From Io17-Chloro-G2 sp963663135 (GTDB taxonomy: Bacteria > Chloroflexota > Dehalococcoidia > Lucifugimonadales > UBA3495): 64,000 nt of DNA. Under the pieces are notes generated by a model. The model had not been told where the DNA came from. It saw only the letters and a program-made list of their open reading frames with translations, and did no database searches. The stretch's first letter is position 1. Each line of letters opens with the position of its first letter. Both the position numbers and the translations under genes were made by a program. Shown one piece after another: positions 25,801-35,264 of the stretch. The stretch covers positions 434,001-498,000 of the forward strand of contig CAXXRM010000002.1 of the NCBI GenBank assembly GCA_963663135.2, given 5' to 3'.

Positions 25801-26449
25801 CTGGGGCCTCCCGCTCCGGGTCCGGGGCTAACGATTCGGAATCACGCAGGCCCAATTCCCTATCGACGGCTTCCAGGTATGGGTCTGCGCCGTATGGGTC
25901 TGCGTTGGAAACGGGCGCCAGGGGTGTAGCCCCGGCAACGGCCCCAACTTCCTGTGAGACCGGCCGCTTCGCCATGGACCGCAGCACGAAAACTCCCGCG
26001 ACCAGGGCGGCCAGCACCCCGACTACGGGAGCAGTCCAGGCCACCAGACCAACGCCGGACTTTTCCGGGGCAGCCAGTATGTCCCTGCCGTACACGCCGG
26101 CGAAATATTCCAGGATTTCCTCCCGGCTCTCTCCCTGGGATAGCTTGTGACGGACCAATTGGCGCATTTGCCGCGCCAGGGGCACCTGGGCTTGATCTAT
26201 GGTTTCGGCCGGGCACACCGGACACATCAGCATACCGTCAATCGCTTGGGCTTCTTTCTCGTCGTAGAGAATAGGCTCGGAGTCTTGAGGTGAGGGCGGA
26301 GTCGATTCTTGAGCGTGGACCGGCGAAGCAATAATAGCGATCCACCCGATAATCAGCAGCGAGGCGGCGGCGACCAAAGGCAACCAATTGGAGAGCGGAG
26401 CTTCAAGTTGCCGGTTGTTGGGCAACGCGCCGTGGACACCGAAACGCAC
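25793..26449 (-). CDS. ccmH: Cytochrome c maturation protein CcmH
   Basis: 218 aa. A signal-like segment (LPLVAAASLLIIGWIAIIAS) precedes the CcmH domain: MLMCPVCPAETIDQAQ, with the redox CxxC (family form RCPVCQ), then ARQMRQLVRHKLSQGESREE, EYFAGVYGRDIL and a second membrane helix (PVVGVLAALVAGVFVLR). CcmH reduces apocytochrome disulfides and works with CcmF. It overlaps ccmF by eight bases and lies 123 bases after the gene for ActE, so the mature-cytochrome machinery is likely co-expressed with its client. GTG at 26449 is assumed as start. Confidence 0.88.
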   Translation of the reverse strand: MRFGVHGALPNNRQLEAPLSNWLPLVAAASLLIIGWIAIIASPVHAQESTPPSPQDSEPILYDEKEAQAIDGMLMCPVCPAETIDQAQVPLARQMRQLVRHKLSQGESREEILEYFAGVYGRDILAAPEKSGVGLVAWTAPVVGVLAALVAGVFVLRSMAKRPVSQEVGAVAGATPLAPVSNADPYGADPYLEAVDRELGLRDSESLAPDPEREAPDG

Positions 26450-26572
26450 TGCAACCTACCCCAGGAGGAAAAGCGATTTCAACATTGCCGTGGAGAGTAT
26501 TGTACCGGTCTGGGGTTGGCTGCGGGTAGTCGGCACGCGGAAATGGTTGCCGGGGTTAACGGCGGAGTGGGC

Positions 26573-27103
26573 CTAATTTTGAAGTTCTTCTTCGATGTAT
26601 TGGGAAATAGCCGAACGTTCGGTGGGGGTTAACAGCTTGGAAAAACTAGGCATGACGCCGAGCCCGCTTGCCATCATTCCTTCCATTCCCCCCCGTCCCA
26701 TGGTAACCACCAGTTCCGATGTCAGGTCGGGGGTAACCAGCGGAGTGTAGCCGTAGTCGTTGATGAGCATCTGCAACACTGGACCATCGCCCTTCGCCTG
26801 AGCGCCATGGCACATCGAGCAGTTCACGTTGAACAGGTACTCCCCGTCCGCGCCGAAGGACGTCGTGGCCTCTTGTGCCGGGTACCAGGCGACCGCCCCT
26901 TCCACGCCCGACATGCGGGGCGGCTCGTGGGACTTGTAAGTCTGTTGATAGTGCATCTCATAGAAGATGTCCAACGGGTAGGCGCCCTGGCCGCAGGCCG
27001 TAGCCGCCAGAACGGCGACCAAAGCCAACCCCAGCATCCAGATCCTTAACCGGAAGGCCGGCGTAGGGTCCGCTGCTTTTTGTTGGGTCTTGTCGTGTCT
27101 CAC
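26573..27103 (-). CDS. actE: ACIII subunit ActE, monoheme cytochrome c lipoprotein
   Basis: 176 aa. A hydrophobic N-terminus ends in a lipobox (LAATAC), so the mature protein is probably lipid-anchored outside the membrane. The sequence PLDIFYEMHYQQTYKSHEPP near the N-terminus is typical of ACIII subunit E. A single heme site CSMCH follows, with the distal Met in GLGVMPSFSKLLT. In ACIII this subunit receives electrons from the quinol-oxidising core. GTG start at 27103; only five bases separate it from the actD stop. Confidence 0.88.
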   Translation of the reverse strand: MRHDKTQQKAADPTPAFRLRIWMLGLALVAVLAATACGQGAYPLDIFYEMHYQQTYKSHEPPRMSGVEGAVAWYPAQEATTSFGADGEYLFNVNCSMCHGAQAKGDGPVLQMLINDYGYTPLVTPDLTSELVVTMGRGGMEGMMASGLGVMPSFSKLLTPTERSAISQYIEEELQN

Positions 27104-27108
27104 GCTGG

Positions 27109-27627
27109 TTAAGACCTTGAATTATCCTGGATGATGTCTACGGCGCCGGCGCCGGACAGGACGTTAGAGACGTTGGACAACTGGTCCTCTTCCACGTTAA
27201 CCAGCACTCCTATGTACCCCTCGGTAATCCGGGTGTCGTACAGGCCAACTTTGACCCTGGGCAGCCTGGATTCAAAAACAACGCCGATAATCGTGAAAAC
27301 TATGGCCGATAGCATGGTGCTTTCGTAGGTTATCACCGCCATTGGCGGAAGGGACAGGATGGGTTTACCGCCTTGCACCAAAGGATAGGCCATCTGGGTC
27401 ATGGACGTGAGAAGTATTCCGATCGTCAGCCCCACTATTGCGCCGAGGAGAGGGAAAAGGTAGAGCCGGTGGGGCTCCGGACGTTCTCCGAACGCTCCTT
27501 CCGGATACGGGGCATCAGTAAGGAAATCGAAACTCCTGGGGTCGACGTTTGCCGCCTTGAGGGCATCGCCCGCGTCGGCGGCGCCGTCGGCGGTCTCGTA
27601 AAGTCCTAAAATCGGTCTTATCGCCAT
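27109..27627 (-). CDS. actD: ACIII subunit ActD (DUF3341 family)
   Basis: 172 aa. A soluble N-terminal part (GLYETADGAADAGDALKAAN) leads to two transmembrane helices separated by a short loop (LYLFPLLGAIVGLTIGILLT and MLSAIVFTIIGVVFES) and an alpha/beta tail. This layout, and the position between the NrfD-type and the cytochrome subunits, matches ActD. It helps hold the complex together in the membrane; no cofactor-binding residues are present. Confidence 0.85.
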   Translation of the reverse strand: MAIRPILGLYETADGAADAGDALKAANVDPRSFDFLTDAPYPEGAFGERPEPHRLYLFPLLGAIVGLTIGILLTSMTQMAYPLVQGGKPILSLPPMAVITYESTMLSAIVFTIIGVVFESRLPRVKVGLYDTRITEGYIGVLVNVEEDQLSNVSNVLSGAGAVDIIQDNSRS

Positions 27628-27701
27628 TTTGAATTACCCCGCATTTCACCGGCATCGGTCCCACAAAATCGATGGGGGACCGGGTCGCTCGGTTTGAGGC
27701 G

Positions 27702-29093
27702 TTAGTCCTCCCTGAATGTGGCCGGCACCGTCCGGCGTCCTATCTGAACTTCCGTTTTCAGAACTTCACCCTCTTTGATGTCATAAAGGGGTATCAGGGG
27801 CAGCACCCGGCTGAACAGCAGCATCAACATCGAAACCATGCCGAAGGTGCCGGTTATGATCGTCACTTCCACCAGGCTTGGCGTGTAGGATGCCCAGGTA
27901 AAGGTGAAAACTCCCTTGTTGGCCAACCCCGGCACGATGATCAGGTATCTCTCCAGCCACATGCCTATGTTCACCGAGATGCAGGCGGTGGACATCAGCC
28001 ACAGGTTTCGCCGGGTTGCCCGGTTCAACCACAGGGCCATGGGCAGGAAGTACGTTACTCCCGCGAATATGACCATCAACACGTTGTACGGGTATTGGGT
28101 GAACTGCAACTCCCGGACGGCGATCTCGTCGGCTTCCCGGCCGTAGAACCCGAACACGATCTCCATCACGAAGAAGTAGAACCAAGCGGTCGCCACCACC
28201 ATCAACAGCCGCCCCAGGGCGTCGATGTGCTCGTGGCGGATGTAGTCCTGCCAGCTATAGATGTACCGCAGGATGATCATCACGAAAGCGACGGCGGAAA
28301 CGCCCGAGTGCACCGCGCCGACCACGAAATAGGGGGCGAAAATGGTGGAGTGCCAGGTTTTTACCGCAACCGCCATTCCGAAGTCCCAGGACACTATGCT
28401 GTGGACCGAGACGAAAACCGGCAAGATCAGCGCCGATAGCAACACTCCGGCAATTATCTGGAACTTCCATTGGCGGGCGTTGCCGCGCCAACCCATCGCC
28501 AGCACGGAGTAAATTTGGTGGCTCATTCCGGTGGTGCGGTCCCGCAGCACCGCGAAGTCGGGGATCAAAGCCACCATTACGAACAGGACACTGGATGTCA
28601 GGTAGGTGTAGACCGCGCTGGGGTCCCACACCAACGGTGAGCGGATGTTGGGCCAGATTCCCCTGGCGTAGTCGAAGGGCACGAAAGGCAGCGTGTAAAT
28701 CCAGTAAACGGTCCGCCACGGCCTTCCGGTATGGACAACCGGCATGAGCATGGCGGTCATCAACGAGAAAACGGTCAAAACCTCGGCCGCTCGGGTTGCG
28801 GGCCGGCGCCATTCGGCCTTGGAAAGCCTGAGGATGGCCGAAAGCATCACTCCGGCGTGGCTGATGCCGATCCAGAACACAAAGTTGGTGATGAAAAAGC
28901 CCCACATCACCGGCCGGTTCATGCCGGTCACGCCCATTCCCTTGTTGACCAGCAGTCCGGCGGCGCTGAACGCTGCCAGGACCAATATGGCCAGCAGACC
29001 GACGGCAACCCAGAACCACTTCGGCGATTCCAGTATCGACCGGAGCAGGTCGCGGTTGACCTGGGTTGGCGACAGCGCTCTCCCTTCTTGCAT
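27702..29093 (-). CDS. ACIII NrfD-type membrane subunit (ActC/ActF class)
   Basis: 463 aa with about ten transmembrane helices. The NrfD/PsrC core is visible: MGVTGMNRPVMWGFFITNFV early, SVHSIVSWDFGMAVAVKTWH in the middle with a His pair typical of the quinol-binding side, and IFAPYFVVGAVHSGVSAVAF. It is the second of two such subunits in the cluster; ACIII needs two (ActC and ActF). The centre and quinone-side His residues make it the more ActC-like of the pair, but paralogue assignment is not firm. Followed by actD after 74 bases. Confidence 0.85.
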   Translation of the reverse strand: MQEGRALSPTQVNRDLLRSILESPKWFWVAVGLLAILVLAAFSAAGLLVNKGMGVTGMNRPVMWGFFITNFVFWIGISHAGVMLSAILRLSKAEWRRPATRAAEVLTVFSLMTAMLMPVVHTGRPWRTVYWIYTLPFVPFDYARGIWPNIRSPLVWDPSAVYTYLTSSVLFVMVALIPDFAVLRDRTTGMSHQIYSVLAMGWRGNARQWKFQIIAGVLLSALILPVFVSVHSIVSWDFGMAVAVKTWHSTIFAPYFVVGAVHSGVSAVAFVMIILRYIYSWQDYIRHEHIDALGRLLMVVATAWFYFFVMEIVFGFYGREADEIAVRELQFTQYPYNVLMVIFAGVTYFLPMALWLNRATRRNLWLMSTACISVNIGMWLERYLIIVPGLANKGVFTFTWASYTPSLVEVTIITGTFGMVSMLMLLFSRVLPLIPLYDIKEGEVLKTEVQIGRRTVPATFRED

Positions 29094-29208
29094 TAAAGCT
29101 CCTGATTACCGGTCCAGCATCCCGCCGGTTTCCGGGCCGACCCCGGCTGGGTCTGCGGAATTGCTGAGCTCCTTTCGGTCCTCATCCCGGTCATCACCAT
29201 CCCGGTCA

Positions 29209-30615
29209 TCATTCGGGCTTGGCCAATACCAGGTATTCTCCGCGCACGAAGGTCCGCAAGCTCTGGTACATGGTCCCCTCTTTGACTTCCCAGACCGAGA
29301 GGATGGGAATGACCTTGGTGGCGGCCAGGTAGACCAGCGAGGCGGCCCCGATGCCTCCCAGTAGCATCAGAACGTCCCAGAGATCGGGATACACCGGCGG
29401 AGGCACGTGGTCCAATCCGATGCCGTAAATGTCGCCCGCGTTAAACGACCCCACAAAAATCCTGAGATTGAACAGGAACGCTCCGACGAGAGCGGAGATC
29501 CCGGCCAAAGTGGGTCCCCACGCCGTTTTTCGTACTGGATTCCAGAGGAGAATCAGGAAAGGGGTCGCGAACGTAAAGACAAAGTTGGCTACGAATACCG
29601 CGCCATAGGACTGGACGAAGAAATACTTGATGATGTTTTGTTCAACTTCCAGCCGGCCGAACCAGTACGTTATGAAGAAAGCGAAGGTGTGGTAGGCCCA
29701 CAGCAACGTGAACGCCAACATCAACTTGCTGGCCGACCAGAAGGTGGATATCCCGATGTAGTTTTCGTAGCCGCACCAACGCCGCATGACATACAGAACC
29801 ACCAAGACCAGCCCCAAGGAGGCCTGGAAGCTGGTCAGGCTGTACAGTGGCGGGAAGATGGAGTCTTTCCAGCCCGGCACCAGGCTCTGGGCGTAATCGG
29901 TGGTAAGTATGAAGTGGACGTAGATTAGGAACATGAAGTAGAACGCGCCCAGGATGGCGATGCCCGCCTTTTGGACCTCCCATTGCCGCTTGCTGCCGTA
30001 CCAGTGCCCGGCCAGCAGATTGCTGATGGTGCGGCGCAGCCCGGTACTGGTGAACCGGGATTCGGCCAGGTCCGGCATTGATGTCAGCCAGAGGATCGCC
30101 AGGCTGGTGACGCCCAGGAAAACCACGCCCAGCATGTCCCACCAAAGGGGAGCGCCGATGGGCACTTCGAACCAGATGGTGCGGCGAATCTCCAGGGTGT
30201 GCTCGCCTCCCACAGTGTTGTTGATGGCCGGCATCACGACCAACAATGGGATAAACAAGATGGTGTTTACCACGCCCACCACCGCGAAAAGCTCTGAGAC
30301 GCGGGTCAGAGGCCGGCGCCAGTGGCTCTTGGTAAACCGGAAAGTCACCGCGGCCAGGGGCGCCGCGCTGGTGACCATGAACACGAAGAAAAAGCTGGTA
30401 GCGTAGTATCCCCAAACCGTGTAATCGTCGAAGCCGTCGACCAAGGCCCGGGCGACAAACCCGATAACCCCCAGGGCGAAAAGCAACCCCGCCACGGCCA
30501 GGGCCCACTTGAAAGGCCTGGGGGTTGCCCTGGTCCTAGCGGCGATGTCGCCCGTGATCTCGGCCGCGTTGGGGAAGACCCACATTCCGGCGTGATTGTG
30601 TCCGTTTTCAGCCAT
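29209..30615 (-). CDS. ACIII NrfD-type membrane subunit (ActC/ActF class)
   Basis: 468 aa, roughly ten transmembrane helices. NrfD-type features include YTVWGYYATSFFFVFMVTSA, the loop WYGSKRQWEVQKAG and DSIFPPLYSLTSFQASLGLV. It starts eight bases inside the Fe-S subunit gene, so the two are translationally coupled, as is typical of Fe-S/NrfD pairs. It lies upstream of the second NrfD paralogue. Together they form the two membrane halves of ACIII. Start at ATG 30615. Confidence 0.85.
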   Translation of the reverse strand: MAENGHNHAGMWVFPNAAEITGDIAARTRATPRPFKWALAVAGLLFALGVIGFVARALVDGFDDYTVWGYYATSFFFVFMVTSAAPLAAVTFRFTKSHWRRPLTRVSELFAVVGVVNTILFIPLLVVMPAINNTVGGEHTLEIRRTIWFEVPIGAPLWWDMLGVVFLGVTSLAILWLTSMPDLAESRFTSTGLRRTISNLLAGHWYGSKRQWEVQKAGIAILGAFYFMFLIYVHFILTTDYAQSLVPGWKDSIFPPLYSLTSFQASLGLVLVVLYVMRRWCGYENYIGISTFWSASKLMLAFTLLWAYHTFAFFITYWFGRLEVEQNIIKYFFVQSYGAVFVANFVFTFATPFLILLWNPVRKTAWGPTLAGISALVGAFLFNLRIFVGSFNAGDIYGIGLDHVPPPVYPDLWDVLMLLGGIGAASLVYLAATKVIPILSVWEVKEGTMYQSLRTFVRGEYLVLAKPE

Positions 30616-31408
30616 GGACCCCGTTCTTCAGTGGATATTTGTCGACTTTCTTCAGGTATATAACATTGGGTTTGGTGCCCATTTCTTCCAGCAGCCGGTA
30701 GCCACGCTTGGTCTCGGCGTCCCAGCTCCCTGCTTCTCCGTTGTGGGAGTCGTCGTTCAGAGCCGAGAAGAATTTCTGCACCGGCCCGCTCTCGTCACCC
30801 TGGTCGCCGAACTTCAAGGCATTGGTTGGGCAGGCGTGGACGCACGCCGGAAGCAGGTTGCGGTCTTTCATTGTAGCGTGGTTCAGTTCGCGCCTTTCCT
30901 GTCGTTCAACCTTTAGTTCGGCTCGTCGGATCCGCTGGATGCAAAAAGAGCATTTCTCCATGATCCCGCGGCTGCGAACGGTAACGTCTGAGTTCAGGTG
31001 GTTGCGAAGGCGCTCGGGCCATACCGGCTCCCACCAGTTGAAAAATCTGACTTGGTAGGGGCAGTTGTTGGCGCAGTACCTGGTGCCGATGCACCGGTTG
31101 TATACCTGCACGTTCATTCCCTGGTCGTTGTGGTAGGTGGCAAAAACCGGGCACACCGGTTCGCAGGGGGCGTTCTCACAATGCTGGCACATGATGGGTA
31201 TAAACCGCGCCTTGACGTTGGGGTATTCCCCCTCCCAATAACGCTCGATGCGGATCCACTCGTACGCCCGGCTCTGCTGGAAGTAATCCTTGGTGTTGAT
31301 GGGAAGGTTGTTTTCCGACTGGCACGCTACAACGCAGGCCTGACAGCCCGTGCAACGATCCAGGTCCACCACCATGCCCCATTTGTGCGCTATTCGGTTA
31401 GTTACCAT
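30608..31408 (-). CDS. ACIII Fe-S subunit (ActB C-terminal half as a separate gene)
   Basis: 266 aa. Cysteine motifs bind three or four iron-sulfur clusters: RCTGCQACVVACQSEN; CQHCENAPCEPVCPV; CIGTRYCANNCPYQ; and EKCSFCIQRI with ACVHACPTNAL. This is the PsrB/NrfC-type electron wire. In many ACIII clusters it is fused to the molybdopterin-like domain as ActB; here it is a distinct protein after a ~90-base gap from the Tat-exported catalytic-type subunit. Eight-base overlap with the next NrfD gene. Confidence 0.88.
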   Translation of the reverse strand: MVTNRIAHKWGMVVDLDRCTGCQACVVACQSENNLPINTKDYFQQSRAYEWIRIERYWEGEYPNVKARFIPIMCQHCENAPCEPVCPVFATYHNDQGMNVQVYNRCIGTRYCANNCPYQVRFFNWWEPVWPERLRNHLNSDVTVRSRGIMEKCSFCIQRIRRAELKVERQERRELNHATMKDRNLLPACVHACPTNALKFGDQGDESGPVQKFFSALNDDSHNGEAGSWDAETKRGYRLLEEMGTKPNVIYLKKVDKYPLKNGVHG

Positions 31409-31500
31409 TTATTCATCCAGATTGCTTTCCCGGCTTCCGGCAGACTCCCCGGTATGGTTTCACCAACTTGGGGGGCTGCAAACGCTGTTCACCCGGTAAT

Positions 31501-33822
31501 TTACCCTTCTGCGGGAACGGTTTGGATTATCCGCTCACCCTCGGTGGTCCCTATTTCCACCGGGGTCACCATGCCTTCCATCTTGGACACGCGCATGCTG
31601 GCTCCAGTGGAGCTAATTCGAACCCGAGTGCCGGCCCAGGCCAGAGATCCAGTGTCAGCCACCTTCATGGGCTCGAGGATATCCACCACGTTGGAGCTTT
31701 CGGTTCCCGCCCGGTCCGAAGCGTAGCTGGAACCGTTCCGCCGGCCCTGCCCCAGTGGAATCGCCACGATTCCCGGCGGTACTGCCGGCGTAGGATACAC
31801 CAAGGCGCGAATGGAGTCGGCGTAGGAGGTTATGCGGACCGAGTCTCCTTCCCGCAGCCCCAACTCCCGGGCCTTGTGGTCGTTGATTTCCACCCAAGTC
31901 TGCCAGGTTATGCTGGTCACCGGGTCCGGCGTCGCCTGCATCCAGGGTAGGTGCCCGTTGCGGCCGTCCAAAAGAGTGTTATGGGAGAACGGCACCAGGT
32001 AAAAGGTATCGGAGGCAGGGTCCGGTCCGATGAAGTTGGGTTCCGAGGACTTGGCCGCGATGCTGGCGAACAGCCCATCGGGAGCCGCCGGCGTTGGCCC
32101 GGTGATGCCATCGTCCCACCAACCGCCGCGCCGCAGCAATTCGTTCCAAAATTCCCCGGCGGTGGCGGCCTGGATTGATCCCCGGTTCAACTCGAACAGC
32201 GAGTCCGATCCCTCCCGGAGCAGGCTCTGGAACGTGGGCCAGGGCAATTCCGATTCTTTACCCAGCTCTTGAGCCATGGTTAGCAGTACGTCGGGGAAAC
32301 TCAGCGGGTCCAAATCATGCAGCGGATTCACCACCGGTTGCTGGTAACCCACCACCTGGTAACCCGGTCCCGGCTCCGGAACATCATTGCCCCAATCTTC
32401 CAGGTATACGCGGTCTGGGAGAATCAGGTCGGCCATGATACTGGTTTCATCCAGGAATGGGGAGAAGCTGACGATAAACAGGTTGTCGGCATCCTCCAGA
32501 GTGCGCCGCATGTCCAGGGAATCGGGAAGGCCAAGGACCGGGTCGGCATTGTGGAGCAACAGAAGCCGGGTTTTCCCGCTCTTGATGTCCTCGGCGGCCC
32601 TGGCCCAATCGTCCAATGTTGCCACCTGGGCGGTGGACGGGACGTCTTCAAAGGGAATGGACGGATTGAACTTTATGCCCCCGGTTTCGCCGACGCTTCC
32701 AACCAGGTAGTTCAGCGCGTAGATGGCTTCCAAGTTGAAAAGCCCGTTGCTAGTTGCGCCAGCGGAACCGCCGCCAATGGCCAGGCTGGGACGGGAGTTA
32801 GCAAAATTCCGCGCCAAGACACGGATGAATTCTTCCGGGCTGCCGCCGGCGAACTCTTCAGTCAAGCCGATTCTCTGGGCTACTGCTCCGGGACGGAAAC
32901 GTTCCAAGGCTGATGGCCCCTGCCCGCCGGTGAGCGTTCCGATGTCGGCGCTGGAGTGGGCCAATCCCTCGGACATAATTACGTAGGCCAGGCTCAGGGC
33001 CAAGTGGCCCTCCCAACCGGGAGTGATGGGGACCCACCGGTCGGCGTTGGCCCCGGTCATGGAGAACCGGGAATCCACGTGATAAAAGGTCCCGCGCTGG
33101 CGTCCTTTACCCTGGCGGAACTCCCCATAGGCTTGGCCCCAGCGGGTGGGTGAAAGCCAGGTGGATAGGAAATCGGCGCCAAAATTAAGCAGGAAGTTGG
33201 TGTTTGCCAGGTCGAAGTCAGGCATCTTTTCCTGGCCAAAAACGTTGCTTACGGCGGCCAGGTAGGTGTTGTTGTCCAGGGTTTCGAATCCGAGCCTCTG
33301 TCCTCCGACTGCGGAAGCAAACCGGTCGGCCACCAGGGCCAGATGCCCCCGGAGCGGCTCGGTGACCATGAGCATGTCGCCGCCGTTGTCCTGGAGCTGC
33401 TGACGCAGGGTTCCCAATCCAGTGGTTCCCGGGGCGTCTTTCCACGGGACCGGCGTGAAGTGTCCAGAGCCCCGGGCTCCGGACCGGCGCATGGGGCCTG
33501 CAATGCGGTCGGGATGATACACGGCTTGCAACCCGGCTTCGCACCGAGCGCTCTGTTTGCCGTGGTTCACCGGGTATATGGGGTTGCCCTGAACCTTCTT
33601 GGCCCGACCGTCCATAACCCGGACCACTATCCCCTCGGCGCAAGGGCAGGTCCGGCAGAGGGTGGCATACCAGTTGTCCTGGCCGCGGACCAGGTCTTCC
33701 GGCAGCATATTCGGGCTTTGCAGGCTGAACTCGCCTTCGCGTATGCCGAAGCCCTCGCAGGCCACGGCTCCTACCGCCGAAAGGCCCGCCCAAGCCAGGA
33801 AATTTCGCCGCGTCAATTTCAT
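31501..33822 (-). CDS. ACIII molybdopterin-oxidoreductase-like subunit (ActB N-terminal part), Tat-exported
   Basis: 773 aa. It opens with a twin-arginine signal (TRRNFLAWAGLSAVGAVACE) so it is exported folded, and Ala-Cys suggests lipid attachment. A cysteine-rich region (LCRTCPCAEGIVVRV ... SARCEAG) follows, then four alpha/beta domains typical of the DMSO reductase family: NFLLNFGADFLST, VPITPGWEGHLALS, RLLLLHNADPVLGLPDS and the C-terminal WVEINDHKARELGLREGDSV. In ACIII this subunit is structural and carries no molybdenum. It forms one unit with the Fe-S protein downstream. The alternative, a real molybdoenzyme, is less likely given the cluster. Confidence 0.88.
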   Translation of the reverse strand: MKLTRRNFLAWAGLSAVGAVACEGFGIREGEFSLQSPNMLPEDLVRGQDNWYATLCRTCPCAEGIVVRVMDGRAKKVQGNPIYPVNHGKQSARCEAGLQAVYHPDRIAGPMRRSGARGSGHFTPVPWKDAPGTTGLGTLRQQLQDNGGDMLMVTEPLRGHLALVADRFASAVGGQRLGFETLDNNTYLAAVSNVFGQEKMPDFDLANTNFLLNFGADFLSTWLSPTRWGQAYGEFRQGKGRQRGTFYHVDSRFSMTGANADRWVPITPGWEGHLALSLAYVIMSEGLAHSSADIGTLTGGQGPSALERFRPGAVAQRIGLTEEFAGGSPEEFIRVLARNFANSRPSLAIGGGSAGATSNGLFNLEAIYALNYLVGSVGETGGIKFNPSIPFEDVPSTAQVATLDDWARAAEDIKSGKTRLLLLHNADPVLGLPDSLDMRRTLEDADNLFIVSFSPFLDETSIMADLILPDRVYLEDWGNDVPEPGPGYQVVGYQQPVVNPLHDLDPLSFPDVLLTMAQELGKESELPWPTFQSLLREGSDSLFELNRGSIQAATAGEFWNELLRRGGWWDDGITGPTPAAPDGLFASIAAKSSEPNFIGPDPASDTFYLVPFSHNTLLDGRNGHLPWMQATPDPVTSITWQTWVEINDHKARELGLREGDSVRITSYADSIRALVYPTPAVPPGIVAIPLGQGRRNGSSYASDRAGTESSNVVDILEPMKVADTGSLAWAGTRVRISSTGASMRVSKMEGMVTPVEIGTTEGERIIQTVPAEG

Positions 33823-33854
33823 CTATAAATTCTCAGGGAAGATCCCTCTTCTCG

Positions 33855-34505
33855 CTACTTGTGGCAAACCGTGCAGTCGGTCGGCGCATTGTTTTGACGG
33901 TGGCAGTCCAGGCAGGTGCCCATCTTCAGCGATTGGCCCTGCTTGGGTTTCACGACTGTCATGGAAGCCACTTCGCCGTGGCAGACGGAACAAGTTTGAG
34001 ACACGCTCAAGGGCTGGTCCGTCTTCTCGCCGTTGATCAAGGTCCGGGTTTGACCGTTGGCGGGCTCGGTGAAAAACCGGATGTGGGCTTCGTGCACGAA
34101 ACGCACGTGGTCGGGCACCCGGTGAACCCGTTCCCAATCGATGGGCATTCCTTCCGCAAAAGCCTGGGTGACCTTGAGGATTTCCGCCTTTTCAAATTCG
34201 GTCCGTCCCAGCGCAATTTTGTGGCAGAATACGCACTGCTCTACTGCCGGCACCGTTGCCGCCGCTCCCTTGGTTACGTTTCGATGGCAGAATTCGCATT
34301 GAATTCCCATGCCGCCTTCAGAGGGCGCTCCGGCATGGATCGTGTGGGGGAAGGCCACCGGCTGCGGTGGAGCGTTGCCCAAGCCGAAGGGCGGGTTGGA
34401 GAACCAGGAGATCAACAGTACCACCACGACGAATCCAACGATAACGGTAACGCCAAAGCCCACGGCGGAAATGGCTAAGACTTTTCCCGTTAGACCAAAG
34501 GGCAT
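33855..34505 (-). CDS. actA: ACIII subunit ActA, pentaheme cytochrome c
   Basis: About 216 aa. One N-terminal transmembrane helix (VLAISAVGFGVTVIVGFVVV) anchors a periplasmic domain with five CxxCH heme sites: CEFCH, CVFCH, CSVCH, CLDCH and CTVCH. Five c-hemes, one N-terminal anchor and first position in the cluster identify ActA, which passes electrons from the quinol site towards ActE or an external acceptor. The frame continues to a TTG at 34586 through a Gly/Pro-rich stretch that looks non-coding; ATG 34505 with GGTGG upstream is preferred. Requires the Ccm system encoded downstream. Confidence 0.9.
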   Translation of the reverse strand: MPFGLTGKVLAISAVGFGVTVIVGFVVVVLLISWFSNPPFGLGNAPPQPVAFPHTIHAGAPSEGGMGIQCEFCHRNVTKGAAATVPAVEQCVFCHKIALGRTEFEKAEILKVTQAFAEGMPIDWERVHRVPDHVRFVHEAHIRFFTEPANGQTRTLINGEKTDQPLSVSQTCSVCHGEVASMTVVKPKQGQSLKMGTCLDCHRQNNAPTDCTVCHK

Positions 34506-34667
34506 CAGGCCTGACCCACCCGACGGTCTTGCCGGTCCCCCCGAGGCCGGTCCCCCCGAGGATAGATGCGGGCCCGGCGACTCCAAACCGTGTCAGCAAC
34601 AGAGAATCTCGCGGGCTCCAACTTGTTGGGCGCGTCGACGCGCCTCGCAACGGGATCTAGCATCAAA

Positions 34668-34964
34668 TTAAATCAGGTACCGGTTCCAGAAGTTCTCGAC
34701 GGTCAACGTTTGGTTGATCGCCAGGACCAGGATCACAATAGCGGCTGCCAGCACCACCAGGGCAAAGCCGGTCATGGGAATTCGCAGACGCAGCACCGTA
34801 CCGGGAAGGTGTCCGGTCAACACCAGTGACGGAAGGATGGCATGGGCTACCACCATAGTAAGAACGAAAGTGACGATAAGGGGAAGATAAATCCAAAGCC
34901 ACTGTAGCCAAATGTGGATGTTCTCCCAGTCGGCGACAGTTAAGGCTTTGGGATCTTCAAACAT
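34668..34964 (-). CDS. Small membrane protein at the head of the ACIII operon
   Basis: 98 aa with three hydrophobic helices. It begins MFEDPKALTVADWENIH, then LWIYLPLIVTFVLTMVVAHA, MTGFALVVLAAAIVILVLA and a short C-terminal end. No named family is recognised and no cofactor motif is seen. It lies directly upstream of actA on the same strand and is likely its first co-transcribed gene, so it may be an accessory or assembly subunit; this is inference from position. Confidence 0.7.
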   Translation of the reverse strand: MFEDPKALTVADWENIHIWLQWLWIYLPLIVTFVLTMVVAHAILPSLVLTGHLPGTVLRLRIPMTGFALVVLAAAIVILVLAINQTLTVENFWNRYLI

Positions 34965-35264
34965 GCTGGAAGAGGCGTCTCTGCGGACAAGATTCCAAGA
35001 TATAAATCACGTGGAATTTCGGCCCTGTTCAAGGCGAAGTGAAAAGTATCACAATGCCCTATGGGTGTCAAGGCATTTTCCGTGCAGCGGGGGCGGCAAC
35101 GGAATCGGAATTGATGCCGCCGATTCCCGCCGCGGTGCTCCGGCTGTCTGCCATGATTGCCCGCAGGAAACAGCTTGTGTAAAATGCCGTAACGACCAAA
35201 CCGCACCTAAAACTGTCCTGTGAGACTTGGGAATCGCAAAGCGAACATTAGAGGAGACGGCAAA

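Noticed and set aside
31501..33822. Molybdopterin oxidoreductase as formate dehydrogenase or nitrate reductase
   Set aside because: Pentaheme ActA, two NrfD subunits, ActD and ActE in the same order identify the alternative complex III, in which this subunit is not a molybdoenzyme.
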